The translations under genes and the position numbers were made by a program. A DNA stretch of 64,000 bases. It comes from Rivularia sp034931125 (GTDB lineage: Bacteria > Cyanobacteriota > Cyanobacteriia > Cyanobacteriales > Nostocaceae). Within the stretch, counting starts at the first letter, position 1. Each line of letters begins with the position of its first letter. The stretch lies in the NCBI RefSeq assembly GCF_034931125.1, contig NZ_JAYGHM010000019.1, positions 1 through 64,000 on the forward strand, in the 5' to 3' direction. The notes beneath the pieces are model-generated. The model saw nothing but the letters and a program-made list of their open reading frames with translations. It was not told the DNA's origin and did not search any database. This document shows, in pieces, positions 45,869 to 54,234 of this stretch.

Positions 45869-47296
45869 ATGGGTACGAATATTAGTATTAAAGATGCTTC
45901 CTCACAACTTGCAATTAGCGAGCAGCAAGTTAGGACGCTTTGCAGACAAGGAAAAATTACTGCTGAAAAAATCGGGAATACGTGGATAATTGACCAAAAA
46001 AGTATCAGTAAGTATGGGCTTATATCATCCCATAGAGTAGCAGAAAACCATTCACTTTACCATGTAAACAGTAAAGATAAACGACCCATAGCATTAAGTT
46101 TTTTTTCTGGTGCGATGGGTTTAGATATTGGAATTGAAAAAGCTGGATTCAATGTTCGTCTTGCTTGTGAAGTAGATAAGTTTTGCAGACAAACAATTGC
46201 TTTAAATAAACCAAATGCTGCTTTACTGGGGGATATTAACGATTATAAACCAGATGATATTTTAAAAGCAGCAAAGCTCACAAAAAACGATGATATTGAT
46301 TTAATTATTGGCGGACCTCCATGTCAAGCATTTAGTACTGCTGGCAAAAGAAAAGGTTTTAATGATGATAGAGGAAATGCTTTTTTAAAATATCTTGATA
46401 TAGCGCTATCTTTACGACCCAAATACATTGTTATTGAGAATGTAAGAGGTCTTTTATCTTGTCCTTTGAAATATAGACCTCACGACCAAAGAGGAGTAGG
46501 ATATCCAGATATTTCAGAACATGAACACAAAGGAGGTGCATTAAATTTTGTCATCAGTAAATTAAAACAAAATGGTTATGCTTACTCTTTCAATTTATAT
46601 AATTCTGCAAATTTTGGAACTCCCCAGATCAGGGAACGAGTAATAATTATTTGTTCTAGAGATGGTGAAACACCACCTTTTTTAGTACCAACTCACTCAG
46701 AGGATGGTAAACACGGATTACCAAAATGGAAAACTCTACAATCTTGTATAAAGAATATTGATAAACACGACCATATTAATTTTCCCGAGAAACGTTTAAA
46801 GTTCTATAGAATGCTTAAATCGGGTCAAAATTGGCGATGTTTACCGGAAGATTTACAAAAGGAAGCAATGGGTAAATCTTATTATTCTGGAGGTGGAAAA
46901 ACGGGTTTCTTCAGAAGATTAGATTGGAATAAACCATCTCCTACATTAGTAACACATCCAGCGATGCCTGCAACAGATTTAGCTCATCCCGAAGAAAATA
47001 GACCACTATCAATACAAGAATACAAACGAATACAAGAATTCCCTGAGAATTGGGAACTAGCAGGTCCGCTAATTCAGCAATATAAACAAGTTGGAAATGC
47101 TGTTCCCGTCAGTTTAGGTTTAGCAGTAGGAAAATTAATTATAGATTTAATTCATGGTAATAAAATAATCCAGTTTGATGATTTTAAATTTTCACGCTAC
47201 CAAAATACTAGTCATTTAGATTGGGAAAGCCAATTTTTGAGTCAACTAAATAAATATGAAAGTGAGTACGTGCAGCAAGAGCTTATTTTTAGTTGA
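45869..47296 (+). CDS. DNA cytosine-5 methyltransferase with N-terminal HTH
   Basis: 475 aa. The methyltransferase has motif I SFFSGAMGLDIGIEKAGF, motif IV with catalytic Cys152 in GGPPCQAFS, motif VI ENV at 190-192, and motif X GNAVPVSLG near the C-terminus; the target recognition region lies between. Residues 5-48 (SIKDASSQLAISEQQVRTLC, then RQGKITAEKIGNTW) form an excisionase/MerR-like HTH, probably a transcriptional autoregulator. It faces a restriction-endonuclease gene 5 bp away, so it is the modification half of a type II system. Confidence 0.93.
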   Translation: MGTNISIKDASSQLAISEQQVRTLCRQGKITAEKIGNTWIIDQKSISKYGLISSHRVAENHSLYHVNSKDKRPIALSFFSGAMGLDIGIEKAGFNVRLACEVDKFCRQTIALNKPNAALLGDINDYKPDDILKAAKLTKNDDIDLIIGGPPCQAFSTAGKRKGFNDDRGNAFLKYLDIALSLRPKYIVIENVRGLLSCPLKYRPHDQRGVGYPDISEHEHKGGALNFVISKLKQNGYAYSFNLYNSANFGTPQIRERVIIICSRDGETPPFLVPTHSEDGKHGLPKWKTLQSCIKNIDKHDHINFPEKRLKFYRMLKSGQNWRCLPEDLQKEAMGKSYYSGGGKTGFFRRLDWNKPSPTLVTHPAMPATDLAHPEENRPLSIQEYKRIQEFPENWELAGPLIQQYKQVGNAVPVSLGLAVGKLIIDLIHGNKIIQFDDFKFSRYQNTSHLDWESQFLSQLNKYESEYVQQELIFS

Positions 47297-47301
47297 TATA
47301 G

Positions 47302-48000
47302 TTACTTGTCTAAACTTGATTTTTCTTTGGTAAGATATTGCTTAACAAAAGCAATAAAATTATCTTCTGAAAGTTGATATCCTTGCATCAGTTCGGGTAG
47401 ATTCTCCCAGTTAGTTCCTCCTTTTTTTGAAAATGAGCGAAACCATTTCTGTATAGTAGTGCCATTACGAATTGCGCTGCTAGATGAATTTTCAGTGTTA
47501 TCCCTATTTTTAATTTGTAATACTAACCACTTTTGATTTTCATCCTTACTAATAAAGTCAATAGCTTTGATAAAATCACCACAGCACCAGTACCAACCTT
47601 TTTCTCTTAGAACGGAATCTAAATACCTTTCAAGAAGTGAACCAACACAATTTTCGGCACACATTGAGTACTGATGCTCTATCTTTATTCGTTCGCATTC
47701 TTCAGATGAATAACCGTAAACGTACTGCATGACAATACTTACCATTTCATCGGGTACTGTTTCTGGTTGAGCAGGAAAATCAGATCTTCTAAATCCATCA
47801 AAAAACTTTTTGGCAAGAGCTTTTAGACCGTTTTTATCAGTAAGGCTAGGTTTGTTTTTAGTCCTCCAAGATAATCTATCTGGATTGTCAGATAAAAACC
47901 TGCAAATCTCTATAAATGCTGCATCTAATCCTTTTTCTTCTGGATTATCATTTATAAATTCGGTAATAACTTCTTTGACTAATTTTTCATCAAAACTCAA
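47302..48000 (-). CDS. Type II restriction endonuclease, SinI-like (probable GGWCC)
   Basis: 232 aa. A PD-(D/E)xK-like centre is suggested by LLERYLDSVL (Glu124), AIDFIS (Asp148) and LQIKNRD (Gln162-Lys164). The stretch NTENSSSSAIRNGTTIQKWF with TNWENLP resembles the SinI family (G^GWCC; AvaII is an isoschizomer from Anabaena). The family match is from memory, so the specificity is tentative. It is convergent with the cytosine methyltransferase, and the two stops are 5 bp apart. Confidence 0.7.
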   Translation of the reverse strand: MSFDEKLVKEVITEFINDNPEEKGLDAAFIEICRFLSDNPDRLSWRTKNKPSLTDKNGLKALAKKFFDGFRRSDFPAQPETVPDEMVSIVMQYVYGYSSEECERIKIEHQYSMCAENCVGSLLERYLDSVLREKGWYWCCGDFIKAIDFISKDENQKWLVLQIKNRDNTENSSSSAIRNGTTIQKWFRSFSKKGGTNWENLPELMQGYQLSEDNFIAFVKQYLTKEKSSLDK

Positions 48001-48270
48001 CGAATGCTCCTTAATATTTAACTGGTCTTTATATATTTTAAATTTCTAAGGGTTGATTGCATAGAAACTCTCTAGGAATTTCTAAGAGACTGTGTATTAA
48101 CAATGCTCACATCATGCATTACCACAATCAACGCATATTTATTCTATCGTTGCAAAATCGGAAACCACCATTTATTGTATTCAAAAATATGCTTACCGAA
48201 TCCGACCCCCATCTTCACAAAACAACAAATCATTTAAAAAAAATTGATAATTGTTAATTTATAACTGAAA

Positions 48271-48302
48271 AAAAACAGCCGCCTCCAAGAGACGACTGTT
48301 TT
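48271..48302 (-). terminator. Terminator of groES-groEL
   Basis: AAAACAGCCGCCTC pairs with GAGACGACTGTTTT through two G-T wobbles around a 3-nt loop. On the minus strand the hairpin lies about 50 nt after the groEL stop and is followed by TTTTTCAG. A textbook intrinsic terminator. Confidence 0.85.
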
Positions 48303-48351
48303 CATAAATAGGGGGTTTATTTAACTAACGTTTCAGTAAGTTTCAATAAAC

Positions 48352-49992
48352 TTAGTAGTCGAAGTCACCGCCGCCCATACCAGCACCAGCGCCAGCACCA
48401 GCACCTTCTTTAGGCTCTGGCTTGTCAACAACGATACATTCGGTTGTCAACACCATTCCGGCGATGGAAGCCGCATTTTGCAGTGCGGAACGTGTCACTT
48501 TAGCGGGATCGACGATTCCAGCAGCGAACATATCGGTGAATTCGTTAGTTGCTGCGTTGTAGCCAGTGTTAAATTCTTTCTCTTTAACACGCTCGGAAAT
48601 TACCGCACCGTTTTGTCCGGCGTTTTGAGCAATCCGCATCAAAGGAGCAGGTAATGCGCGAGCTACAATCATCGCACCAATTAATTCTTCATCTTTGAGG
48701 TTTGCAGTTGCCCATTCTTCCAATTGAGGAGCAAGGTGAGCCAATGTTGTTCCACCACCAGGAACGATACCTTCTTCTACAGCAGCTTTGGTAGCGTTGA
48801 TAGCGTCTTCCAAACGCAGCTTCTTATCCTTCATTTCGGTTTCGGTAGCAGCACCAACTTTAACAACTGCTACACCACCAGACAATTTAGCCAAACGCTC
48901 CTGCAACTTTTCTTTGTCGTAGGAAGATTCGGTTTCGTCCATTTGACGGCGAATTTGGTCGCAGCGAGATTTAACTGCTTGCTCGTTACCTTCAGCCACA
49001 ATGGTGGTGTTGTCTTTGGTGATGGTGATGCGACGAGCTTTACCGAGCATATCTAGCTTGGTAGCTTCTAGCTTCAAACCAGCATCTTCAGTAATCAACT
49101 GTCCGCCGGTCAAGATAGCGATATCTTCCAACATCGCTTTACGGCGATCGCCAAATCCAGGTGCTTTCACCGCTGCTACGTTCAATACACCGCGCAAACG
49201 GTTGACAACCAAGGTAGCTAAAGCTTCTTTCTCAATATCTTCGGCAATAATAACTAAGGGTTTGCCAGAACGAGCTACCTGTTCTAAAACGGGTACCAAG
49301 TCTTGTACCAAAGCAATTTTCTTATCGGTGAGCAAGATGAAAGGCTCATCTAAATTTGCTTCCATGCGCTCTGGATCGGTTGCAAAATAAGGAGAGATGT
49401 AGCCTTTATCAAAGCGCATCCCTTCGGTAATTTCCAACTCGGTGAACATGGACTTCCCTTCTTCCAAGGAAATCACGCCTTCTTTACCCACCTTATCCAT
49501 TGCTTGAGCAATCATCTGACCGACTTCTTCGTCGTTACCAGCAGAAATTGCACCAACTTGAGCAATAGATTTGGAATCTTCTACAGGACGAGCTTGCTCG
49601 GCAATTTTACCAACCAAAAAGGCAGATGCTTTATCAATACCGCGCTTCAAGGAAATTGCATTAGCTCCAGCTGCAACGTTCCGCAAGCCTTCTTTAACCA
49701 TTGCGTGCGCCAAAACGGTCGCGGTGGTGGTTCCATCCCCAGCAGCATCGTTGGTCTTGGAAGCAGCTTGACGAATCAAAGCTACACCAGTGTTTTCTAC
49801 ATGGTCTTCCAACTCGATCTCTTTAGCGATGGTCACACCATCGTTAACAATCTGAGGTGCGCCAAATTTCTTCTCTAATACCACGTTACGACCTTTGGGT
49901 CCGAGGGTTACACCCACAGCCTCAGCCAGTATGTCCATGCCTTTTTCTAAAGCACGACGGGCGTTTTCGTTGTAAATAATTCGCTTAGCCAT
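48352..49992 (-). CDS. groEL: 60-kDa chaperonin GroEL
   Basis: 546 aa. It starts MAKRIIYNENARRALEKGMD and has the ATP-site segments LGPKGRNVVLEKKFG, GDGTTTATVLAH and GGGTTLAHLAP. It is the operon-linked GroEL1: it ends MGGGDFDY with a short GAG repeat, rather than the classic GGM tail. It folds substrate proteins in the cytosol with GroES. It follows groES by 119 nt on the same transcript. Confidence 0.97.
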   Translation of the reverse strand: MAKRIIYNENARRALEKGMDILAEAVGVTLGPKGRNVVLEKKFGAPQIVNDGVTIAKEIELEDHVENTGVALIRQAASKTNDAAGDGTTTATVLAHAMVKEGLRNVAAGANAISLKRGIDKASAFLVGKIAEQARPVEDSKSIAQVGAISAGNDEEVGQMIAQAMDKVGKEGVISLEEGKSMFTELEITEGMRFDKGYISPYFATDPERMEANLDEPFILLTDKKIALVQDLVPVLEQVARSGKPLVIIAEDIEKEALATLVVNRLRGVLNVAAVKAPGFGDRRKAMLEDIAILTGGQLITEDAGLKLEATKLDMLGKARRITITKDNTTIVAEGNEQAVKSRCDQIRRQMDETESSYDKEKLQERLAKLSGGVAVVKVGAATETEMKDKKLRLEDAINATKAAVEEGIVPGGGTTLAHLAPQLEEWATANLKDEELIGAMIVARALPAPLMRIAQNAGQNGAVISERVKEKEFNTGYNAATNEFTDMFAAGIVDPAKVTRSALQNAASIAGMVLTTECIVVDKPEPKEGAGAGAGAGMGGGDFDY

Positions 49993-50111
49993 AGTTTTAC
50001 CGTTTGTACCTTTTGCTTGTCTTTCTTTTAAAAATGTTGTTGTTAAATGGATAGGTTGTTAGCTGTTTATAGCCAAATAACCATTAACGACTAACCACCA
50101 ACCACTATCAA

Positions 50112-50423
50112 TTAATTAACAATCGCGAGAATGTCCTTCTCAGAAAGCAGCACGTATTCGTCGGTACCCAACTTGATGTCGGTGCCAGCGTACTTGGAGT
50201 AAAGAACTTTATCTCCGACCTTTACATCCATCGACTGACGACCACCATCATCCTTCATCTTACCGTCGCCTACTGATACTACTTCGCCTACTTGAGGCTT
50301 TTCCTTAGCGGTATCGGGCAAGTATAGACCACCAGCGGTCTTTTCTTCCGAGGCGCTCACTTTTACGAAAACGCGATCGCCTAAAGGTTTTACTGTAGAA
50401 ACGCTTAGAGAAACTGCTGCCAT
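50112..50423 (-). CDS. groES: 10-kDa co-chaperonin GroES
   Basis: 103 aa. VKPLGDRVFVKVSASEEKTA, LYLPDTAKEKPQVGEVVSVG and YVLLSEKDILAIVN are GroES hallmarks, with the mobile loop at about 25-38. It is the lid of the GroEL chamber. The operon is controlled by a CIRCE operator 17-43 nt upstream. Confidence 0.97.
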   Translation of the reverse strand: MAAVSLSVSTVKPLGDRVFVKVSASEEKTAGGLYLPDTAKEKPQVGEVVSVGDGKMKDDGGRQSMDVKVGDKVLYSKYAGTDIKLGTDEYVLLSEKDILAIVN

Positions 50424-50439
50424 AACTTTTTTACCTTTA

Positions 50440-50466
50440 TTAGCACTCTCGACTCCTGAGTGCTAA
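50440..50466. promoter_or_regulatory. CIRCE operator upstream of groES
   Basis: A perfect TTAGCACTC (50440-50448), nine-base spacer, GAGTGCTAA (50458-50466). This is the consensus HrcA-binding inverted repeat of heat-shock operons. It places groES-groEL under HrcA repression, relieved on heat shock. hrcA is not in the window. Confidence 0.97.
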
Positions 50467-50669
50467 TTTAGCGAAGCTAGAGGTGTGATGGCAACATTCG
50501 CCTTAGTACGGGTTCCCGAACTTAGTGAAAGTAGCTTTACTTAGGTATAAATGCTCAACTTCACTAGTACTTTCGGGTTTTATCCAACGAAGGAAGAATA
50601 GTTTGATATGGTTTGCCATTATTTGCAAAGCCAATAAATTGCTATAAAACTGTAAAATTCTGTCTTTTT

Positions 50670-50837
50670 ATGAGCGACGATCCACTGTTTCATTTGAGCG
50701 TTCAAGTACCAAAAAACACTAAAGCGCGACCCTACAAACCCTTTAATAATTGTGTAGAAACTGTAGGGTTGTCAAAAATCCAACAACGTGTATTTTTATG
50801 GGTTTTAGCTTCAATTTCTATATGTTGTGTTCTCTAA
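50670..50837 (+). CDS. Possible small membrane protein
   Basis: ATG 50670 opens MSDDPLFHLSVQVPKNTKAR and continues to a hydrophobic end (VFLWVLASISICCVL), 55 aa in all. The CGACCCTACAAACC and GTAGGGTTGTC arms inside it form an inverted repeat, so it may be a chance frame through spacer DNA. There is no clear ribosome binding site. Confidence 0.3.
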   Translation: MSDDPLFHLSVQVPKNTKARPYKPFNNCVETVGLSKIQQRVFLWVLASISICCVL

Positions 50838-51191
50838 AAGCTAATTTTAGTTTTAGAAATACTTGAAAAAGTGACTATTTAAGCTCAAAATGGACTCTGT
50901 ACAAGTGGAATAATTAGCAGCAGTATCAATAGTTCAAAAACTAACTACTTGCGGGAGCGGTTGTTATAGACCAATAATAGTAGCTTACCCCGCTAATAAA
51001 TGTGGTATCTACTCCCAATTCCTCCAAGTAATTGAATGCGTCTCAACCGAACGCTTCTCTAAAATTACAAATTGTTTGCTATTCGATACTTTTTTGTTCG
51101 TTCCTTACCCTATACTTCCTAGGATCGGAAATAAAATCTGACGCACGAAGGAAGCATCCAGTTGGATACGTAAAAGCAAAAAAATTAGAAT

Positions 51192-51286
51192 AGGTGCGGG
51201 TTATTTTTGCAAGAGGTATGTTCGCCCAATACTCCCCTTGCAGTCCTTTAAGATTATTATTTAATGGAAGTTTTTAGCCCGCACCT
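51192..51286. ncRNA. Candidate structured RNA upstream of the response regulator
   Basis: AGGTGCGGGTTA (51192-51203) pairs with TAGCCCGCACCT (51275-51286), with one G-T wobble. Inside, GCAAGAGGTAT (51209-51219) faces ATACTCCCCTTGC (51229-51241) with bulges. The result is a long two-part hairpin of about 95 nt in an otherwise gene-free stretch of 640 bp. No match to a named RNA family is evident to me. Confidence 0.35.
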
Positions 51287-51480
51287 TTCAAAGCGAGATA
51301 TAATAGCGCATTATAATACTATTGCTCTACGTATCCTTACTGGGCTTTTGGAGTTGATAGCGAAACATCAATGGAGGGGATAATCTCCTTTGAGAGTTTC
51401 ACAAAACTATCGCAAGGTAAGTGGGAAAAAAGGACAACATCTCAATCATCCACCAATTAGGATAACTATTCAAGACCTTG

Positions 51481-52158
51481 ATGGATCTACGCGCGACAAG
51501 TGCCACTGCTATGAAAGAACCCAGCATGAAAGATCACAAACGCTTACTGCTTATAGATGATGACCCAAACCTCATCTTGCTGGTGAAGGACTATTTGGAA
51601 TTCCGGGGATACGAAGTCGTCACTGCTGAAAATGGTCGAGAAGCTCTGGAAATATTAGAGCTAGACATTCCAGACATGATTATTTGTGACGTGATGATGC
51701 CGGAAATGGACGGATACACCTTTGTAGAACAAGTCCGACAAACAGAACGCACCAGTTGGATACCTGTTCTCTTCCTTTCTGCAAAGGGACAAAGCGCAGA
51801 CAGAGTGAAAGGTTTGAATAAAGGTGCTGATGTATATATGGTCAAGCCCTTTGAACCCGAAGAACTCGTAGCCCAAGTTGAATCCTCACTCAAACAAACC
51901 ATTCGTTGGAAAGAACATCAAGCCAAAGGAGGCGAAAACGGCTCTCGCATCCAAGTACCTTTTGATGTCCAATTAACCCCAACAGAATTAAAAGTAGTGC
52001 AATTTGTTGCCAGAGGTATGGCTAACCGAGAAATCGCTGAAGAATTAAACGTCTCTCAGCGAACCGTCGAAAGCCACGTCTCCAATATGTTGGGTAAAAC
52101 CAATCTTCATAACCGCACCGAATTAGCTCGCTGGGCAATTGAAAATCAAATGGCTTAA
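51481..52158 (+). CDS. NarL/LuxR-type response regulator
   Basis: 225 aa from ATG 51481. The receiver domain has DDDPN (27-30) and phosphoacceptor Asp70 in IICDVMMPEMDG, with GADVYMVKPF later. The C-terminal LuxR HTH is LTPTELKVVQFVARGMANRE followed by VSQRTVESHVSNMLGKTNLH. Conserved, stand-alone regulators of this form (Ycf29-like) are found across cyanobacteria; whether it is that orthologue is uncertain. A TTG just upstream is an alternative start. No cognate kinase is adjacent. Confidence 0.92.
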   Translation: MDLRATSATAMKEPSMKDHKRLLLIDDDPNLILLVKDYLEFRGYEVVTAENGREALEILELDIPDMIICDVMMPEMDGYTFVEQVRQTERTSWIPVLFLSAKGQSADRVKGLNKGADVYMVKPFEPEELVAQVESSLKQTIRWKEHQAKGGENGSRIQVPFDVQLTPTELKVVQFVARGMANREIAEELNVSQRTVESHVSNMLGKTNLHNRTELARWAIENQMA

Positions 52159-52405
52159 AACTGTTGATTTTATAGTTAAAATTCTGGGTTTTAGATTTAA
52201 ATTACTAATGTAAAACCCAGATTTACTTAATTAAAAATTAACCAACTACTCCTTGCACAATAAAACAGTCATCAATTAACAATTGTCAATTATCAGCACC
52301 TGACGGGCGGAATTGATCGACAAAGATTGGTTTTGGGTCTCCTATAATTAGCGCGATCGCCATTCACCGTTTACCCTGAATTGATAATTGATAATTGATA
52401 ATTGT

Positions 52406-53203
52406 TCACTGCTCACCGATCGCCGTCTTACGTTCCACAATTTCCTTCAAAACCAGCGTTACAAATCCCAAACAAGCAAGTAACACCGCAGCAGCAAACG
52501 CCGTTTCGGTTTCATACTGCTTATAAGCTTGCTCTACAAACAGCGGTAAAGTTTGTGTTTTACGAATAATATTGCCAGATACGACAGAAATAGCGCCAAA
52601 TTCGCCCATTGCTCTAGCATTCGTCAAAATTAAGCCATAAAGTAAACCCCAGCGGATGTTTGGTAAAGTCACCCGCCAAAAAGTTTGCCATTGACTCGCA
52701 CCTAAAGTACTTGCTGCTTCCTCCTGAGATGAGCCGATTTCCTCCAAAACTGGAATCACTTCCCGCGCTACAAAAGGCATTGTCACAAAAGCAGTTGCTA
52801 AAACCATTCCCGGAAAAGCGAAAATAATCTTAAAATTAATCGCTGACAAAATCCCGCCAAACCAACCATTCTGCCCATAAAGCAAAATCATCATTAAACC
52901 AGCCACCACCGGCGAAACCGAGAAAGGAACATCCAAAATACTCATCACCAAAGCCCTTCCGGGGAAACGATTGCGAGCCAGAACCCATGCCGCACAAAGT
53001 CCGAAAATCGCATTTATCGGTACCACAATCAAAGCAATAAGTAAAGTCAGTCCCACCGCGCTAATAAAATCATCAGTCATCAAATAACTGAAAAATTCCC
53101 CAACACCACCCTTAAAAGCTTGATAAAAAACATTTACTGCCGGGATAAATAATACCAATCCCAAGTAAGTGATAGCACTGATGATTAAAAGTTTTTTAGC
53201 CAT
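52406..53203 (-). CDS. cysW: Sulfate ABC transporter permease CysW
   Basis: 265 aa, six predicted TM helices. The permease EAA loop reads EEAASTLGASQWQTFWRVTL. It pairs with CysT in the membrane domain of sulfate/thiosulfate import. Last gene of sbpA-cysT-cysW; the ATPase CysA is not encoded next to it. CysW rather than CysT is assigned from order and from FGAISVVSGNI. Confidence 0.92.
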   Translation of the reverse strand: MAKKLLIISAITYLGLVLFIPAVNVFYQAFKGGVGEFFSYLMTDDFISAVGLTLLIALIVVPINAIFGLCAAWVLARNRFPGRALVMSILDVPFSVSPVVAGLMMILLYGQNGWFGGILSAINFKIIFAFPGMVLATAFVTMPFVAREVIPVLEEIGSSQEEAASTLGASQWQTFWRVTLPNIRWGLLYGLILTNARAMGEFGAISVVSGNIIRKTQTLPLFVEQAYKQYETETAFAAAVLLACLGFVTLVLKEIVERKTAIGEQ

Positions 53204-53319
53204 AAGTAAATAAGAGTTAGGAGTTAAGAATTAGGAATTAGAAGTTATGAAAAAAGTACTTACTGGTCAATAATTAGTAAGCCCAATTACCGATTACCAA
53301 TTACCAATTTAATAATTGT

Positions 53320-54165
53320 TCATTGATACCTTTTCCCCCAAGCTTGTAACAAGTTAATAGCCAATAACATTAACAGCGAAATTAATAAAAGTACGGTTCC
53401 AATTACCGTTGCACCGGCGTAATCATATTGTTCTAAACGTTGAAAAATCAACACCGAAGCAATCAAATCTTTGAAAGGAATATTCGACGCGACAATTACA
53501 ATTGAACCGTATTCTCCCACAGCGCGAGAAAATCCTAAAGCAATACCCGTTAATAAAGCTGGAAACAAAGGTGGAAAAATTACCTGCCAAAAAGTTTGAA
53601 ATCTTGACGCTCCCAAACTCCAAGCTGCTTCTTCTATATCGTGTTCCATTTCTTGCAACACTGGCTGCAATGCTCGCACGATAAACGGTAGCGAAATGAA
53701 CAGCATTGCCACCAAAACACCCAGACGGGTAAAAGCAATTTTGATGCCAAAGGGTGCAAGTAAAGAACCAATCCAACCATTTTCAGAGTAGACATTGGCT
53801 AATGTTAAACCTGCTACCGCCGTGGGTAAAGCAAAAGGTAGATCAATCGCCGCATCCATCAGACGCTTCAGCGGAAAGTCATATCTAACAAGCACCCAAG
53901 CGATTAATAAACCAAACCCACCATTAACCGCAGCCGCAAACAAAGCCGTAGTAAAAGTGACATTGTAAGCAGAAAGTGCGATCGGGCTAGTAGCAATTCG
54001 CCAAAATTCGCTTAACCCCACCTGAGAAGCTTGCAAAAGCAAAGCCGTCACCGGAAGCAACAGCATGATAGTCAAATAACCAATCGTAATTCCCCAAGGC
54101 AGCGAGAATTTTGGATTTTGGATTTTAAATTTTGGATTTTGAATGTTTGATTGTGCAACAGCCAT
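53320..54165 (-). CDS. cysT: Sulfate ABC transporter permease CysT
   Basis: 281 aa, six TM segments, EAA loop EEAAWSLGASRFQTFWQVIF, and VGEYGSIVIVASNIPFKDL as in CysT. Residues 7-20 are a repeat (NIQNPKF KIQNPKF), encoded by the AAAATCCAAAATTTAAAATC-type spacer micro-repeat. The annotated N-terminus thus reads through repeat DNA and may start later or have been extended. It lies between sbpA and cysW. Confidence 0.93.
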   Translation of the reverse strand: MAVAQSNIQNPKFKIQNPKFSLPWGITIGYLTIMLLLPVTALLLQASQVGLSEFWRIATSPIALSAYNVTFTTALFAAAVNGGFGLLIAWVLVRYDFPLKRLMDAAIDLPFALPTAVAGLTLANVYSENGWIGSLLAPFGIKIAFTRLGVLVAMLFISLPFIVRALQPVLQEMEHDIEEAAWSLGASRFQTFWQVIFPPLFPALLTGIALGFSRAVGEYGSIVIVASNIPFKDLIASVLIFQRLEQYDYAGATVIGTVLLLISLLMLLAINLLQAWGKRYQ

Positions 54166-54234
54166 CAGTTTTCAGTTAGCAGTGAAGAGTTAGAAGTTAA
54201 GAATTGAATTTACCTTTGACCTTTGACCTTTAAC

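Noticed and set aside
48057..48257. 66-aa plus-strand frame after the endonuclease gene
   Set aside because: No ribosome binding site, unusual composition (His, Asn and Lys-rich), and no recognisable pattern.
49001..49390. 129-aa and other plus-strand frames over groEL
   Set aside because: Shadows of the conserved groEL gene on the other strand.
51192..51286. SRP RNA
   Set aside because: The length is similar but the conserved GGAA tetraloop and AGCAGCC region are missing.
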